From positions 51,566,707 to 51,630,706 of the forward strand of contig CM069874.1 in assembly GCA_036172665.1 (NCBI GenBank): a stretch of DNA of 64,000 nt, written 5' to 3'. The notes beneath the pieces were generated by a model, which made no database searches, was not told the origin of the DNA, and saw only the letters and a program-made list of their open reading frames with translations. Positions 31,980-44,925 of the stretch are shown here, one piece after another; the first letter of the stretch is position 1, and every line of letters begins with the position of its first letter. This DNA comes from Prosopocoilus inquinatus. Its lineage: Eukaryota > Arthropoda > Insecta > Coleoptera > Lucanidae. Both the position numbers and the translations under genes were made by a program.

Positions 31980-33020
31980 AGGGGCAAAACGCGCTTCGAC
32001 GTGAGTACTCTCATGTCGGCTCACAAAAACCAACGTCAATAATCATATACAGTAACAAAAAAAAGTTATGCGTGAAGCGCATCAGACGAAGTCTGCAAAA
32101 ATATCCCTTTTTGCTCTGAAAGCGCCAACAATTAACGAAATAAACACAGAACTGAGTAAACTTACAATTGCAAAAGCAAACACATGAAATAAATTGGCAA
32201 AATTGTCTCTACAAATCTGAAATCACCACAAAAGAGACAAAATCCTTCCCTGGCCACGTTTCCTAACCCAAATAAAGCGTCCTTCTCTGCTGACTTCGTA
32301 GCCGACTACTCCCGCCGCCCAACTCAGTGCGACGCTACTGGCGAAACGCACGCAAAACTCCGCAGATGAGAGGAAAAAATATTTAAGAACGTTCTTACTC
32401 AAGACTTCCTCCGGGCGAGATGAAAGGGGTAGCTGTTACGAAAGAGTTTGGAGGTGACAAATAACTTCGACTCCTTTACAGGGAAGGCTCAAGTAGAGGG
32501 GGGTGCTCCTAGAGCTTAGGCGCAGTGCACCAGGTTAGATCGCAACACCAACCTGCCAGTGGAAACTCTGCCCCGTACCAGTTCCTAAAAGGGAAATAAC
32601 GAAATGAAAATTAACGATCGCGAACGAAAACCCAAGTGAGTGGCAAACAGGTCACAAAATGGGGGAAACCGAAATGGTTTACCTCACTCCAAACGGCGAA
32701 TTCCGAAAATGATGTTAATTTCCACGTTCACGAATCAAAAAGACAACAACGGGAAAATATCTAACGAAGCGAGAATATCTGTGACAAATGGTAGGGTCAC
32801 CATATCCAACGAAAACTTTGTATCAACAGCTAACTCTCTTCGTCAATACAAAAAGACTTGACCAAAAAATTGATGTCATTAATAAAACTCTTATGGAACT
32901 CAATGGTGTAAATAAAAGCACACGTTTGGATGCTTCGTTAACAACGCCCGTTATATCTCGTGACTGACCGGAGAAAAGAAAAACTGTCACCTTGCGACAG
33001 TCAGCCGCACTCAAAACAAC
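31980..33020 (+). repeat. Third, diverged copy of the repeat family seen at 21.3-23.0 kb
   Basis: Plus-strand blocks at 32285-32400 encode ADFVADYSRRPTQ and VLTQDFLRA, matching the minus-strand peptides of the tandem units. A block near 32510-32575 ends in AACTCTGCCCC, like the AAAATCTGCCCC of the units. The segment around 31995-32020 corresponds in inverse orientation to 23000-23045 (GTGAGTACTC). A further frame at 32640-32861 (RISVTNGRVTISNENF) is unrecognised. This could be a degraded retroelement ORF; the family is unknown to me. Confidence 0.5.
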
Positions 33021-34879
33021 GCACGGAGGGAAGCCTAATCGACCGCGAACAACGGCAAGATTATGTGCACTGTTGTACAGTTAACATATTTGTGTGTTTA
33101 ATTAAACGTCTTTAAGTGTTTTTGATGCGTCCGCGTCGATTGACTTCTTTGAATGCCCGAATGTCAAAGTTTCTCCTGAAAGATTTCGAATATTGGCGCA
33201 AGCTTTGAACCCGTGGGAGTTAGTATCACACTGCGTAGAGATCAGCTCGGGTTCTCTCCCTGGCTCCCTTAATACTTGTGAACCCACGCTTCTCCACCAG
33301 AGAACTAGCTCGGGATAGCTGATTGACTCTCAGCGCTAACTTGCCACCACATTTCGGTAAGTAATCAGGAGGTAACGTAATTGTATTTATATGGCAGCAA
33401 GAAAAATAGAGATACTAGTACAATGTTGCGTAATATGTTACCAAAAATAAAGATAAATAAAATAAAAACACAAATGAGTAAAGAATTTAAAGGAAAAAAT
33501 AATAAATTGTACCGATTTTAATTTAAAAAAATAAAAATTTCGAACCCAAAGTTGAAACAAAAAAAAAAATAAATTCGATAAATAGAAATAATAACAGAGA
33601 AGGAAACTTTTAGAGAGAAAAATAAGCACTAATCAAGGTTGAATTAATCATAAAAATTAAATATATTTAGAATTTATATAAAATGCTGCGTTGACAAGAT
33701 ATAAGGCCAATTGTCAAATATGTAATTTTAAAATCAAGAATATATACGAGAATTTTATGTAAAAATGCCTTACATCGATCAATCACGTAAAAAAACGCCT
33801 AAATTTTTTGTGAATGCAACAGTTAAAAATCCAAGAGCAAATTTGATCGTTTTAAACGCTGCTTATGTTTTCGCGAAATATTACGCTGTAGAAAATATTT
33901 TCTGAGTACTAAATGACACATTTTATGAAAACTTATCGGAACCTACTAAAATTTTGTCTAATTTGTCCAATAATTTCAAATTATAATAATTTTCTAATTT
34001 TCGCATTTTAGGAAGATTCCATTTTCAGCCACACTAGGAGTTGCTTATTGCTTATATTTAATTATCGAACATCCAAAAACTATTGGCGCAAAAAGATTTT
34101 TTAAAGAAATCAATAATAAAATAAATTGCGAATTTTTTGGCAGCCACTGTATAAATTTGTTTAATTAAATTGTGTGACAGATTAATTAAACAAGTTACGC
34201 AATAATTAACAATTAGTAACGAAACGCCGACACAGGTAGAAATAATTATGTAATTATGGTCCGCACATGCATACTTTTGATTCAGTTCCTCGTCTCTGAT
34301 CGAGTGGGTGGGTCGGACGCCACTGGCTGTCCGCCACAGCCGCCACGTGCTGTCTGCCGCTGAAGTGTGTGTACACGGGTTTAATGAGGGGTTTTATGCG
34401 CATTACTCTTGCCTTTCTGACTCTGACATCCTCTATTCACGATGTGCATCATATTTATATAAATATATATATCATCGGATAAATGGGAAATCGGGGTCCC
34501 GTCAATGAATGCCAAAGACGTAACTAGACCAGCTCGGAATCTGCAGAAATTCTCATTTTGCATCAATGCAGACGAATTATCTCCACATTAAGTTTTAAAA
34601 ATATGAAGCGTTTTTTTTTTTTGATAAAAGGTACGCTTGTTTAAAATAAATGAATGTAGAAAACGGGGGTTGTCTTCCTTTCATTTGTTTAGAAAAAAAT
34701 ACATAACATTTTCAATGTGCTTGTTACACGCGAATAGAGATTTCATTAAAGTCAAAAAATTTTAGAATTGATGACTAATAGCGTTCAAGGTCGGAAACTT
34801 GCTAAGTAACACTTTTGCAGTGGACAAGTTGTATATTATTATTATTTGAATTTACGAATCCAATAGTTTCCTTTTCTTG
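33021..34879. other. No gene recognised
   Basis: 33100-33330 and 34280-34420 are relatively GC-rich; 33420-34250 is very AT-rich. No tRNA-like box pair, TIR or coding domain could be supported. Confidence 0.35.
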
Positions 34880-36745
34880 TGTGACTAGATCATGAGAATT
34901 ACAGTATTTTGTTAGTTGTTATTTCAACGGAGAAATTAGATTGCGTGCGCACTCGACCTTTAACGCTGTTGAGCTTTCTTTAGGTCATCTTATATTCGGT
35001 TGGTTTCTGCAGATATCACGATATTTTCGATTCATACAAAACCTTTTTCCTCACTTCGCAAAAGAGGTACGGCCAGTTTTGGCTTTATTAATAAGCAGGG
35101 AAAAGAATTCGGCCCACTTAGCGTTGGCTGCTTTTTACGCCGAATGTACTATTCATTCCTTCCGTGGCCCGAGTGAGAGGGGAAAGGATGTGTTCGTACA
35201 TCGCAGAAGTTATTGTAGGCGGGATTAATACAGTCCGAATACTAAATTTTCGTACTATTCGCGGAACGAGTGGGCCCATTTCTTTTCCTTGTTAATTAGC
35301 AACGTGCTTGGAGAGTCGTCTTGCGATATTCTCAGGCCACATTAGTGTGTTTCTTGTGTGGGGGCTGTGACCCTCTGGCTGTCTATACTCCATAACGAAC
35401 AAGGTATGCTGTTTCGGATCCGGCAGGACCTCGGGGAGGTTCCTGCAATTATGCGGCTACAGTCTGAGATGATTTGGTGCCTGGTGGACTGAAACTCTTC
35501 GGTTTTGTCTCAGTCTCGTCCTTGATATTCAAGATAGACTTTTAAGAACGGCTTAGTTTTCAGACCGGCTTACTTTTAGTGGACGGCCTATTTAATTGTG
35601 GGGAACGCGACTCGCTGATACGTTCGTTGAGATCTTGGTATTCGGACAAGCGTGCTTTTGAACCTGTCTGTGATAAACAAGAATTCAATGGACCATTCTG
35701 TTACAGCTTGAAAAACCGCTTTTCGGGTAACATCCTGTATAACAGGTTTTAAATCGCATTTATTCTTGATTGCACAATATTAAGACACTGTGTGTGCGAG
35801 AACGCTTATGATGCGCTTGTTGCGTTTGTTTATATTGTGTCAAAAATAATTTTATCCACCATCACCTCCGTCGCAAGATTTAATTGAATTCTTATATCGC
35901 TAATGGTCTTACACTCTGTTTTATTATCGTAATGAAGGTCAGACACTTTTTTGCATTCGTTTTAAAATATATCGGCCATAAACCCTGGTAAAATATCTAA
36001 TGTATCGGCATTTTTTTGACTGCCTTAAATAAACAATACCGTCTGGAGTTTCTATTCTTAGATATGATTGCCTCATCTGTTGTAATCTTCTGTAGGTGCA
36101 GCTCTTATTTTCTGGGGAATGAACATATTATTTAGTCTGCGCGGCCAGACAGTCATAAAATGCCGCCGACGTCACTTTTTTGAGTGACCAAATCATGAGA
36201 ATTACAGTTTTTTGCGAGTTGTTATTTCAACGGAGAGATTAAATTGCGTTCAAACTCGAGCTTTCACGTTATCGGATCTTCTTTATGTCATCTTATACTC
36301 GGTTGGTTTCAGCTGATGTCACGACCTTTTCGATGGTGCAAGCCCTCCTTGAATCGAGAAGGGTACGGGCAGTTTTGGCTTTATTAATGAACAACGTGCT
36401 TGAACTCTGCAATACCCCCAGGGCACATTAGTTTGTTTTTTATGTGGGGACTGCGGCCCCACGGCTTCCTATATTCCATAACGAATAATGCATGGCTATT
36501 TCGGATCCGCAGAACCTCGAGGAGGTTCTTGCAATTATACGACTGAGAAGACTTGGTTCCTGGTGGACTGAAACTCCTCAGAGTTGTCTCAGCCTCGTCC
36601 TTGACATTCAAGATAGACTTTTAGGATCGGCTTAGTTTCCAGACCGGCCTATTTAATTGTAGGGAACGACTCATTATTACGTTGGTTGCGGCCTTGTTAT
36701 TCGTCGTTTTGAACCTGTCTGTGACTAATCTTCGGGGGGAGCAAA
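34880..36745 (+). repeat. Direct duplication of an unknown repeat, offset about 1.3 kb
   Basis: Copy 1 (about 34880-35690) and copy 2 (about 36180-36745) share ATGAGAATTACAG, GTTGTTATTTCAACGGAGA, TACGG(C)CAGTTTTGGCTTTATT, then TTTCGGATCCG, CTGGTGGACTGAAACTC and TTCAAGATAGACTTTTA. A third copy at 49870-51170 has the same order but is cut by PLE3. They could be LTRs of a short element or a plain dispersed repeat. No PBS, poly-purine tract or coding domain was found. Confidence 0.5.
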
Positions 36746-38188
36746 GCAGCGTTTTTGCGAACACGGTTTTCGAACGGGAGTCATTTTAGTTTAGCGTCTT
36801 CATTAAGAAGATGGTGTGATCTTACGTTGATGACAAAGCATATCCTTATTTACGGTAAAGGATTTAAGCCGAATTTATCGAATTTAATAATTAATATCGT
36901 AATGTGCTAATGGTTAATTTGAATTATTTTAAGGACATTTCTGGTGTGAATTTACAATATAGTCATTAGTCATTCACATAAAGTCATGGTGCTAATATTT
37001 AAATTTTTGGTTAACCTAATACTCCATAGTTTGATTTGACGCATTAACGCACTCATAAGCTTGGCTTGTTAAGCCCGCCACACTATACCGATATTTTTGA
37101 CTACGTGTTGTTACTATTAAAGTTACTTGTAATGTTGCTTTGGCCGCTTCACGCCAATGATATTTAGATACATGTTTTGATTATTGATTATTGTTAAACA
37201 GATAACGGTTCCTCCAATGGTTAAATTCGGATTTATTTTAAAGCTGGTTTGTTGTTGATTTCGTTTGCAATTACTTGAATTTCTTTTATTGTTGGTCAAA
37301 TTTTCGTAAAGTTTGATTTTGTTTTAAGTAAAGAGCACACTTGGTGACGTTAAGCCTGCCACACACTTGCCGATGTTTTACTTTTGACGATATTAAAAAT
37401 TGTTGCGTAAGTCATTTCCTCTTTCCTGATTCTCTTCTCATCTCGATTTAAGATTAGGTAGCGCTCAGTTATTTGTTGCATTTAATTAACACCCACACGC
37501 GTCACTACTAGAGCTGCTGGCCGTGCTGCACGTTAATTTACTTAGCACAACTCTTGCTTGTGATCGGGTAGTTAGCAAAGTACAGCAGTCGCAAATGAAT
37601 TGCTCTTATTAATTTTCAACATACTTTAACACACTTTTTACTCTAATACTATAGATTACAGCAAGTTTATATGTACCAAGTGTTCTTTTTTTATTGTAGG
37701 TATACGCAGTTATATATAACGAGTGTTTAATTACAGAAACAGTCTAGATAGTTAAGAATTTATTCTGAACGTCTAGCGTAGGATTCTTCATACGACTAGC
37801 GTGCAGCGTCACTTGCATTTCTAACCTCACTTTAACTCAAAGAAGACATTTCAAAAAGAAAGGTTTATTACCGAATATTTATATTAAGTATAAATATTAG
37901 AAAAAAAAATTGCAGGAAAAGCTTTCTATTTTTGTTGGTTAGGTTAACCGTCAACTTGTCAAAGTTGAAATTCAAATGATGTTAATCACGACATGCGTTC
38001 CCGACAACAAAAGCCTGCTGCGGCCTACTTGACCGTTTTTTTTATTGAACACTCGTTAGTTTCATAAAGAATATATCGACGCATTATTTTACTGCAATTT
38101 GTAGGCAACCAACTACACATACGTAATGAGATAAATAAATAATAATTAAAACGAGAAAGGCAATAGTGCAATTCTATTGTTAATATCA
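36746..38188. other. No gene; a short direct repeat
   Basis: TTAAGCC(C/T)GCCACAC followed by a CCGAT(A/G)TTTT block occurs near 37068 and 37350. The remainder is AT-rich with no recognisable coding. Confidence 0.35.
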
Positions 38189-39545
38189 TAGCGTTTTCCA
38201 CTGGCCGCACTAGCATGCATGGAGTGTATTTCATCTCGGTTCAGCTTTATACAGGGTATTCTTTTACTGTGTGCAAATATTTAAACCTGTAATACATCAC
38301 CATAAACGCATTGGAAGATTTTCACTAAACCGTTTGAGGACGGCTGGCATAGCTAACGACTAGATGGTACGCCGCCTTGCCTGTGTGAATGACGACCCGA
38401 ATATAGGTTAGTGTTTTACGATGTCGTAAACGTCATCTTCGTATGAGGCCTATTAATAGATCGTAACAGTCGAAACATTTTAAACGCGCTCACAAAGCGC
38501 CTAAATTAATTAAAACATGTGCCACTTCGGTCCAACTAATTACAATTTTTGGTATTTTTAAATTATAAACCGACGATTTAATTACTGGACAAAAAATGCG
38601 GATGAGTTAAATAATGGCATCACCTTCATTCATCGTTTTATTTCCGGATATTTACCTTCACAAGTAATAAATTGTCTTTCCTTTTCAAATTAAATAGATT
38701 AAGATTTCTTTAGTTTAATAAAGAAACTTTAAAATAATGTTGTAATTTATCTACTATCTGTACAGTTTAAAATCGGCAGCATTACGTAATCACACTAGGG
38801 AGAATAAAATAGCTGTTAAAACTGTTATGTGCTCACTACCAATATGACTGACATTAAATTTACAATTTCTATTAATTCAATTATGAAATTCGGCCAAGTA
38901 AAGCATAAAATTTTCAAATTGATTAATATCTTAAAGTATTCTCGCATGCATTCGATAAAGTCGCATTTTTTTGATTTCTTTTGATGCTTTTTATTACGGC
39001 AATTTTTGGAGATTTTACAACGGCGGCCGCTGTAACGCGTTTAAGGTGGTTCAGTATTACGTTAGCGTTCTGCAGTTACGAAAAATTTGACACACGACGA
39101 TATATTTTTGATTTGTAAAAACGCATATTAAGATCGTAATGACATTTAAAAATAATGAAAAAAGAGATGCTACTCTTGTACGGGGAAGTCCGCGGAAACG
39201 CACATAGGGCCTGGACATTGTAATAAACGATATCAGTGATTTTTATTACGAAACGCAGGAGAATGAGTTTCAATGCGGGACTCTTTTTATGATCGGCGCT
39301 GTGTGCGGGCACACCCACTGACTACTGAGGAAGGCGTCAATAACCTTGCTGAATGTTTCTCTCTCGCACATTTCAGCAGTTTCAAACAAGTGAAACCTCC
39401 GAATTTGTTTGGCTATGATTCGGTAGCCACCCGAAAATACGCGCAGAAGGTAGCATTTTACGTACTTATACTGTGGTTTTTTTATTTGCACCCTGTATAA
39501 TAAAACGAGATGGAGATACCCCGATGCAGCCAGCGGAAAACGCTA
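38189..39545. mobile_element. MITE related to 8385-8518, interrupted by a second element
   Basis: The outer ends TAGCGTTTTCCACTGG (38189) and CAGCGGAAAACGCTA (to 39545) and the adjoining CATCTCGGTTCAGCTTTAT / AATAAAACGAGATGGAGAT match the MITE at 8385-8518 in reverse orientation. Between them lies a 1244-bp insertion, 38252-39495, with ends CAGGGTATTC and TGCACCCTG and TATA on each side. The inner element has no recognisable transposase; minus-strand frames at 39076-39491 have no known domain. Confidence 0.65.
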
Positions 39546-39878
39546 TTATACATTCTGTTTAAATTAATCAACCTAATGCAGTCATTGAATTCATCTCGTT
39601 CTTTAAGTTTTTTTTTTGTGAACCAGACATTTCATGTTTTTTGAGTTGAATAAATATTATTAGAGTTCGGAATCACATATTTTGACGTCATCAATTCAGT
39701 AATAAAAGAACGAGTGATTTGCTTTTCTTTTGAAAAAGGAAGAAAGACATGCTTATTTCTACTCCGTTTTCGAAGCACGATCGTCTCCACTTTGCTTCCA
39801 ATTTATTAACACTTCCAGATTTATTAACACGAATTCTTGATGACGCCGAAATATGTACCTGATTATTCCAATCTCTAA

Positions 39879-40005
39879 GGCCCGGTATTATAAACGCAAG
39901 TTAAGTTTACTCTACAGTTTAATGTATTAGTAACCACTGTTTTTACAATTGTACTAAGGCATTAAACTGTATAGTAAATTTATTTTATGTTTATAATACC
40001 GGACC
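39879..40005. mobile_element. 127-bp MITE, TAA target, copy 2
   Basis: Same ends as 7974-8100: GGCCCGGTATTATAAA at 39879 and TTTATAATACCGGACC-type end at 40005 (here GTTTATAATACCGGACC). TAA lies at 39876-39878 and 40006-40008. It is identical in length to copy 1, with a diverged centre. Confidence 0.75.
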
Positions 40006-40008
40006 TAA

Positions 40009-41701
40009 ATATTATTAATACGATTCACGTGTGTCGTGATTTCATGCGAATTCACGTGACGTGATACTAATGTGTTTCCGCCTTTATCTGAAACTCTTTT
40101 GCACCGGGTCTTGCAAAAATATTGGAACTCATTAATTTTTGTCGTCCGTACGTTAAAATAATGCCGTCGGTTGTTGTTTGTTCCGCGCAGACTGTTCCCG
40201 CTCGTCCTCGATACAGAAACGCATTGTTAGAAGAAAAAGGTTGCATTTCGCTGAGGCGAAGCAGCTTCGAAATGATATATTGTTTGAAGGCGGCAGAGTT
40301 TCAGTGGCCGGACATTTTCGTGGGTGGGTGGTCTACACAAACTACGATGACTGACAGGTGACAGTTGTCGCAGTATTTCTTGCTGCAAGTTGTTCCTCGT
40401 TGATCATTCGTTATTGAAACTCGCAGAAAATAAATTTGAAGAAAAAAAACATGCAAAATAATATATTAAAAAAAATAATAATAATAATTTGGTTTGGTTG
40501 AGTATAAAATATTGAACAAACAAAAAAATGTGGAATAAATTTGGTCTTGATTTCCTTTTGGCTTTTAACAAAGCAGTTTATCATGTTATAGACGTTAAGT
40601 ATTTTGTTTCAGGTTTCGTGAACAGAGAAGGAGGAGAATAGTTTCGAACTAAAATAATTAACATCTAGTCGTTAAGATGTAAAAATGTAAAACACATAAA
40701 ATAGGAAGTAAACATAAAACCTGTTCGTTTTAATGCCTCAGAAGTAATCAAAACGCAACGGACTGACAATTTCAGCCCGGCTGAAACAACTTAGAGGCTC
40801 CTGAAACCAAATAAACAGTGAGTCACCTCGGTGTTTCGCGTTACCGATTCCAAGAGCGTTTTAACAGCGCGATGCGTAATGCAGATATTTTTAATACAAT
40901 TGAACAACACATCGAGATTGAGTTCGAGGCGGATGTATATAAAGTTGCGGTTGCATAAAAACCGTTGTTTAGGATAGAAAACAGAGACCCGAAGAGGCCG
41001 AAATAGCCCTCCGGAGTCCGTGCACGTGGCAGGTACACGTTGTTTATGTGTTTTGAACGAAATTTACGTTTACGTTATTTCCGCTTTTTATATCAAACAC
41101 GTCCGTGGGCTCTGGCTTGTTTCAGCTCGCCGCCGAATTTATTGACACAAATTAACACTTCTTAAATATAAGTTTTATTGAGTCGGAAGAAACGTTCGTC
41201 ACGTATTCTAACACACTGTAAAATCTGAAATATGCGAGGTAATAGTTTCGTCGGAGTAAATATTCAGATTTACGGTTGAACTTTATAAAATACACAAGAC
41301 ATTACCATCGGACAAAAATACTCAAACCTTAAAAGTGAAACAAACTATAAAATGAAAATCAAATAGGAAAAAATGACAAGAAATTTCAGACCATAAAGAC
41401 CAGAAAGTAGAACTATGGACATACATACGTTCCTCATGCCAGAATAACAATGTCGTTAAATGTGAGTATTTTTCTACACAAGCACTAGAGTAAAGTCAGC
41501 ATACATGGAATACCCATTCTTTGGACCGTCATAAATTCTGAACTAAGGTACTAAATACTCAGATATTTTAATTAAAAATACTTTATGTTGTTTTCCTGTG
41601 GTGGCATATAATAAATTTAAGAAATAAATATTTTTTGGGAAAATTCTGTAACCAATCAAAAGGCTGCATTTTCATGATATAATTTAAAATGGTGGGTAAT
41701 A
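40009..41701. other. No gene recognised
   Basis: 40130-40370 and 40790-41140 are moderately GC-rich with short frames only. An AAT run is near 40475-40490. No element ends detected. Confidence 0.35.
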
Positions 41702-42366
41702 TGGAATAGCAGGGTTGGAAAGTTTAAAACAAATTGTTTAAAACATAGTGTTTAAAACATAGTGTTTAAAACATGCTTAAAACACCGTATTAAAAATAAA
41801 CAAAATGTTTTAAACATGTTTTTTTTGCTAATGTTTTAAATTCATTTTTTGTAATTTTAAGCTAAAAAAGAACTCTTTTGATGTAAGTGCTTTATTTTTA
41901 AGTTTTAAACATGTCTTTCTGTTAATGTTTTAAATCCATTTTTTTAGTTTTAAGCTAAAAAAGAACACTTTTGATATATGTGTTTTATTTTTGCAACGTA
42001 ATACTGTGTAACCAGAAGTTAATTGTTTAGGGTCTGTATTTCACCGACAGATTAACTTTAAACTTTAGTTTGTTCTCATATCAATTGTTTTAATAATTGT
42101 AGACAATGCGTGGCTGAGCTGATGACGTGATGACTACACTGCAGCTCTGATATGAACTAAATTTGAATTGCATTAGATTGATTATAATAAGTTCATTAAT
42201 TATTCCTGATCACTAGAATAATACTTATATTGTAAAATTTTAAAATACCTTTTCAATATTTAACCTTTTATTATTACATTAAGTTTTGAAACACACTGTG
42301 TCGTCCCCTTCCCTGTTCATACTATGGGCTACGGGATGAGTTATTTTGTAGTAAACTGGCTTGAAT

Positions 42367-42420
42367 TAGTCAATCTTAATGCAATATTAGGTCAAAAAGT
42401 GATCGTATGATGTCGCTGTT
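42367..42420 (+). repeat. Fragment of the retrozyme-like repeat
   Basis: AGTCAATCTTAATGCAATAT, then TTAGGTCAAAAAGTGAT and GATGTCGCTGTTTA, match the second module of the 312-bp monomer (compare 4774-4834), with about 15-20% difference by eye. It lies inside the non-autonomous hAT and lacks the ribozyme. It is the most diverged clear copy in the window. Confidence 0.6.
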
Positions 42421-42454
42421 TAAACTATTTATACGTTATCGTTTCATTTGTCTT

Positions 42455-42870
42455 TTACCGTGTATCCTAAGGCCATATATTCGCCTTTCTAGAATTTTAA
42501 GGTTTGTTTAAAATTTGAAAACGATAAATTAAACAAAAAATTAATTTGAATTTTCAGACATATACCTGGGCTTTTGGTTTCGCCGGAAGTAATATCAACT
42601 TTGTTATTTTAAATGGAACACATGTTTTTACATATGAAATTTTTAATTCGAAAAAAATACTTCTTTGAATTGTATTTGATTTTAGTTTTTATTGAGAATG
42701 TTTTTCTCAGTATGTTGATACGAAATACTTCATACTTTCTTTGAAAATCATTTAAAACAATGCGACCGTAGATCCTAAATAAAACAAGCTCTTCCTTAAA
42801 TGATTTAAATTATTATCAAAGTACATACATTATTTTTAAAACGGTACATAATCTAACATTACAAACTTTT
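42455..42870. repeat. Degraded relative of the large foldback at 15.5-16.6 kb
   Basis: Shares CGCCTTTCTAGAAT, AAACGATAAATTAAACAAAAA, TTTCGCCGGAAGTAATATC, TTTTAAATGGAACAC and GATACGAAATACTTCATA, in the same order as the left arm at 15565-16050, with internal deletions. Captured inside the hAT element above. Confidence 0.6.
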
Positions 42871-43143
42871 CATCTTTCTTTTAATTAGAGATCGAATTTT
42901 AATAAATTCTTCTTTTTACACAAATATCAAATAATAATAATATATATCTTTTTATGTAAGCTGTAAGGGTAATTTAAACATTTAAAAGTTATTTCAAACA
43001 GCTGTTCTTTTTTTGTTTAAAACATGTTTAATATAGGGTCAATTTTAAACATGTTTTAAACATGAAAAACTGTTTAAAACAGAAAAACAGAAGTTTTGTT
43101 CTTTTTAAAAAAAAAACAGTTTTTTTCCAACCCTGTGGAATAG

Positions 43144-44799
43144 TCTATTGGGGTGATGTGAACTAAGGAAAAATAAGCAACACTTTGAATTAATAAGGTG
43201 AAATATCAACTGTTGTACTAATCTACACTATAACAAACTTACTTTGGCGTAAAAAATACTTTTATTTTAAAAAATACGCCAAAATACATTTTTTTGGTAC
43301 CGTAAAACTTCCAAAACGATAAATTCACAAAATCATGTACTGTAAAGTTATGCAATCTTACCGGCTGAGAACCTCTGCAGTAGTGACCTACAATACCGAA
43401 AGTCATGTTAATGCCAGAGTCGTTTAACAGATGGCGCTTCTTATTACAAAAATACCGGGTATTCCATATTAGCCGGTCTGTATTCCATATATGCCGACTT
43501 TACGCTACACATTTTATTATTATGTTGTCGCTACACTAACCGTAACTTATAGTTTTTAATCATTTATCACGAAATTGATATTTTAGCAATCTCTCACGTT
43601 ATATGATGCTATTATTAAAATAATCAGAGGAAGAAATATGGAACGTCATCTGCACGAGAGTGTAAGGAGTAGAAACATGTGTTGCAAGTCGAAGTTTTAG
43701 AAATTGAGGTAAACTAGTTTTGGATTATTTCATGGCGGATGTTTGAAAATTAAATATCAATAGCGTCACAGATAACAATTGCAAAATGAAACTGTCGCAG
43801 TTTTATTATTGTAAAAAAATATTAATTATTGCTACTTGAAACAGATCATTTTGCAATTAGATTACAGTAACACATAGAAGCGTTGTTTATTTGGATTGCA
43901 ATAATGAAGTCAAGAGTAGTAGGGAAGTAGGTTCTAAAAAGGGCAGTAAGACAGTTGGATAGATGCTTCTAAGTTAGTTCAAAGTCAGTTCTTAGAATTC
44001 TTGGGAAGTCCTTGGAGAAGTTCCTTACAGTCTAGTTTTAGTGTAGTTTTGTGAACATCACACCATTAGGTGATTTCTTTCGCTTAAAAGTTTAAATCGT
44101 GTTTCAAATAATTTGGATCTGAATTTCGTAGTTGTTGCAATAAAACACCTGACTTGAATTTTTGATTGACAGTTCATTTGTAATTCAATCCAAACAAGTT
44201 TTAACAAGTTTTAGAGAGATTCAAAGAAAAGAACGTCTGTTTTTGAATCAAAATATGTTTGGATCACGATTTTGTGAGCGAAAGAAAGCACCTATTATGT
44301 GTAAGTAATTTGTAAGTTCTTTTAAATACATTTAGTTTTTAAATACATAATTTCCTGTTCTTGCTCCCTGCGCCCAATCAACCTGCGTGCGTAATTCCGT
44401 TTTTGGTTGGCTCGGCCAGCATACTTGTAAAATTAAGCGGAATTATAAAAGCACTGTGCGTAAGCAAATATTTTACTTGTTTATTGTTCAATGCTCTTGG
44501 CCTTCAAAATTGTTCTTTCTTCTACGGTTTCGCGATTAATTAAAGGGCAGTTTTGAGCTGATGCGATTATAAAAATTGCGATCGTAATTCGGATTATTTG
44601 GGTGTAACACATGTGCTCGCGTGCTCGTTAAATGCTAATTTTAAGATATCGGACATCGGACTCGCATTATTAAATAATTCCTTTTTGCGTGCGCTTTTTC
44701 AAGTCAGGGTTCGCATTTACTATAATATAGATTAAATGCATATACATATGCATTTGTTAATCCTATTTGACTCTATTGTTCCAATCCTGTTGCAGCAAG
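43144..44799. other. No gene recognised
   Basis: AT-rich sequence. Around 43456-43500 two similar blocks occur in tandem (GTATTCCATATTAGCCG, GTATTCCATATATGCCG). No coding domain. Confidence 0.35.
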
Positions 44800-44925
44800 T
44801 CGACTAGAGTGAACGCAATGGGATTCTGCAGCAACCTCTTTTTCGGCCCTAATTGTGGTTTTATCAGTAGAAAGGTAGCTCATCCACCGATTCGTCTGAC
44901 CAGGACCGGAGATCAGGGTAGTCGG
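44800..44925 (-). repeat. Distant relic of the hammerhead repeat
   Basis: On the minus strand, GATGAGCTACCTTTCTACTG is followed by ATAAAACCACAATTAGGGCC and then GAAAA. It aligns with the retrozyme hammerhead (GAGCTACGTTTCTGCTGAAG...AGGGCTGAAAC) through stem I, core and stem II. The core reads CTGATAA (one invariant position changed), and the segment with stem III and the cleavage site is missing. Flanking similarity continues (TCCCATTGCGTTCAC against TCTCACTGCAATCA). It is either an old copy of the same family or a Penelope terminal repeat. Confidence 0.5.

Larger units (their letters stand above)
41710..43135. mobile_element. Non-autonomous hAT element with TGTTTAAAAC subterminal repeats
   Basis: The ends CAGGGTTGGAAA (41710) and TTTCCAACCCTG (to 43135) are flanked by a perfect 8-bp duplication TGGAATAG at 41702-41709 and 43136-43143. 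GTTTAAAACA and its inverse recur many times near both ends, fitting transposase-binding arrays. The middle is built from other repeats, including pieces at 42367-42420 and 42455-42870. No transposase is present. Confidence 0.88.

Noticed and set aside
34880..36745. LTR retrotransposon with two LTRs
   Set aside because: Borders, primer-binding site, poly-purine tract and internal coding are all missing, so I list it only as a repeat.
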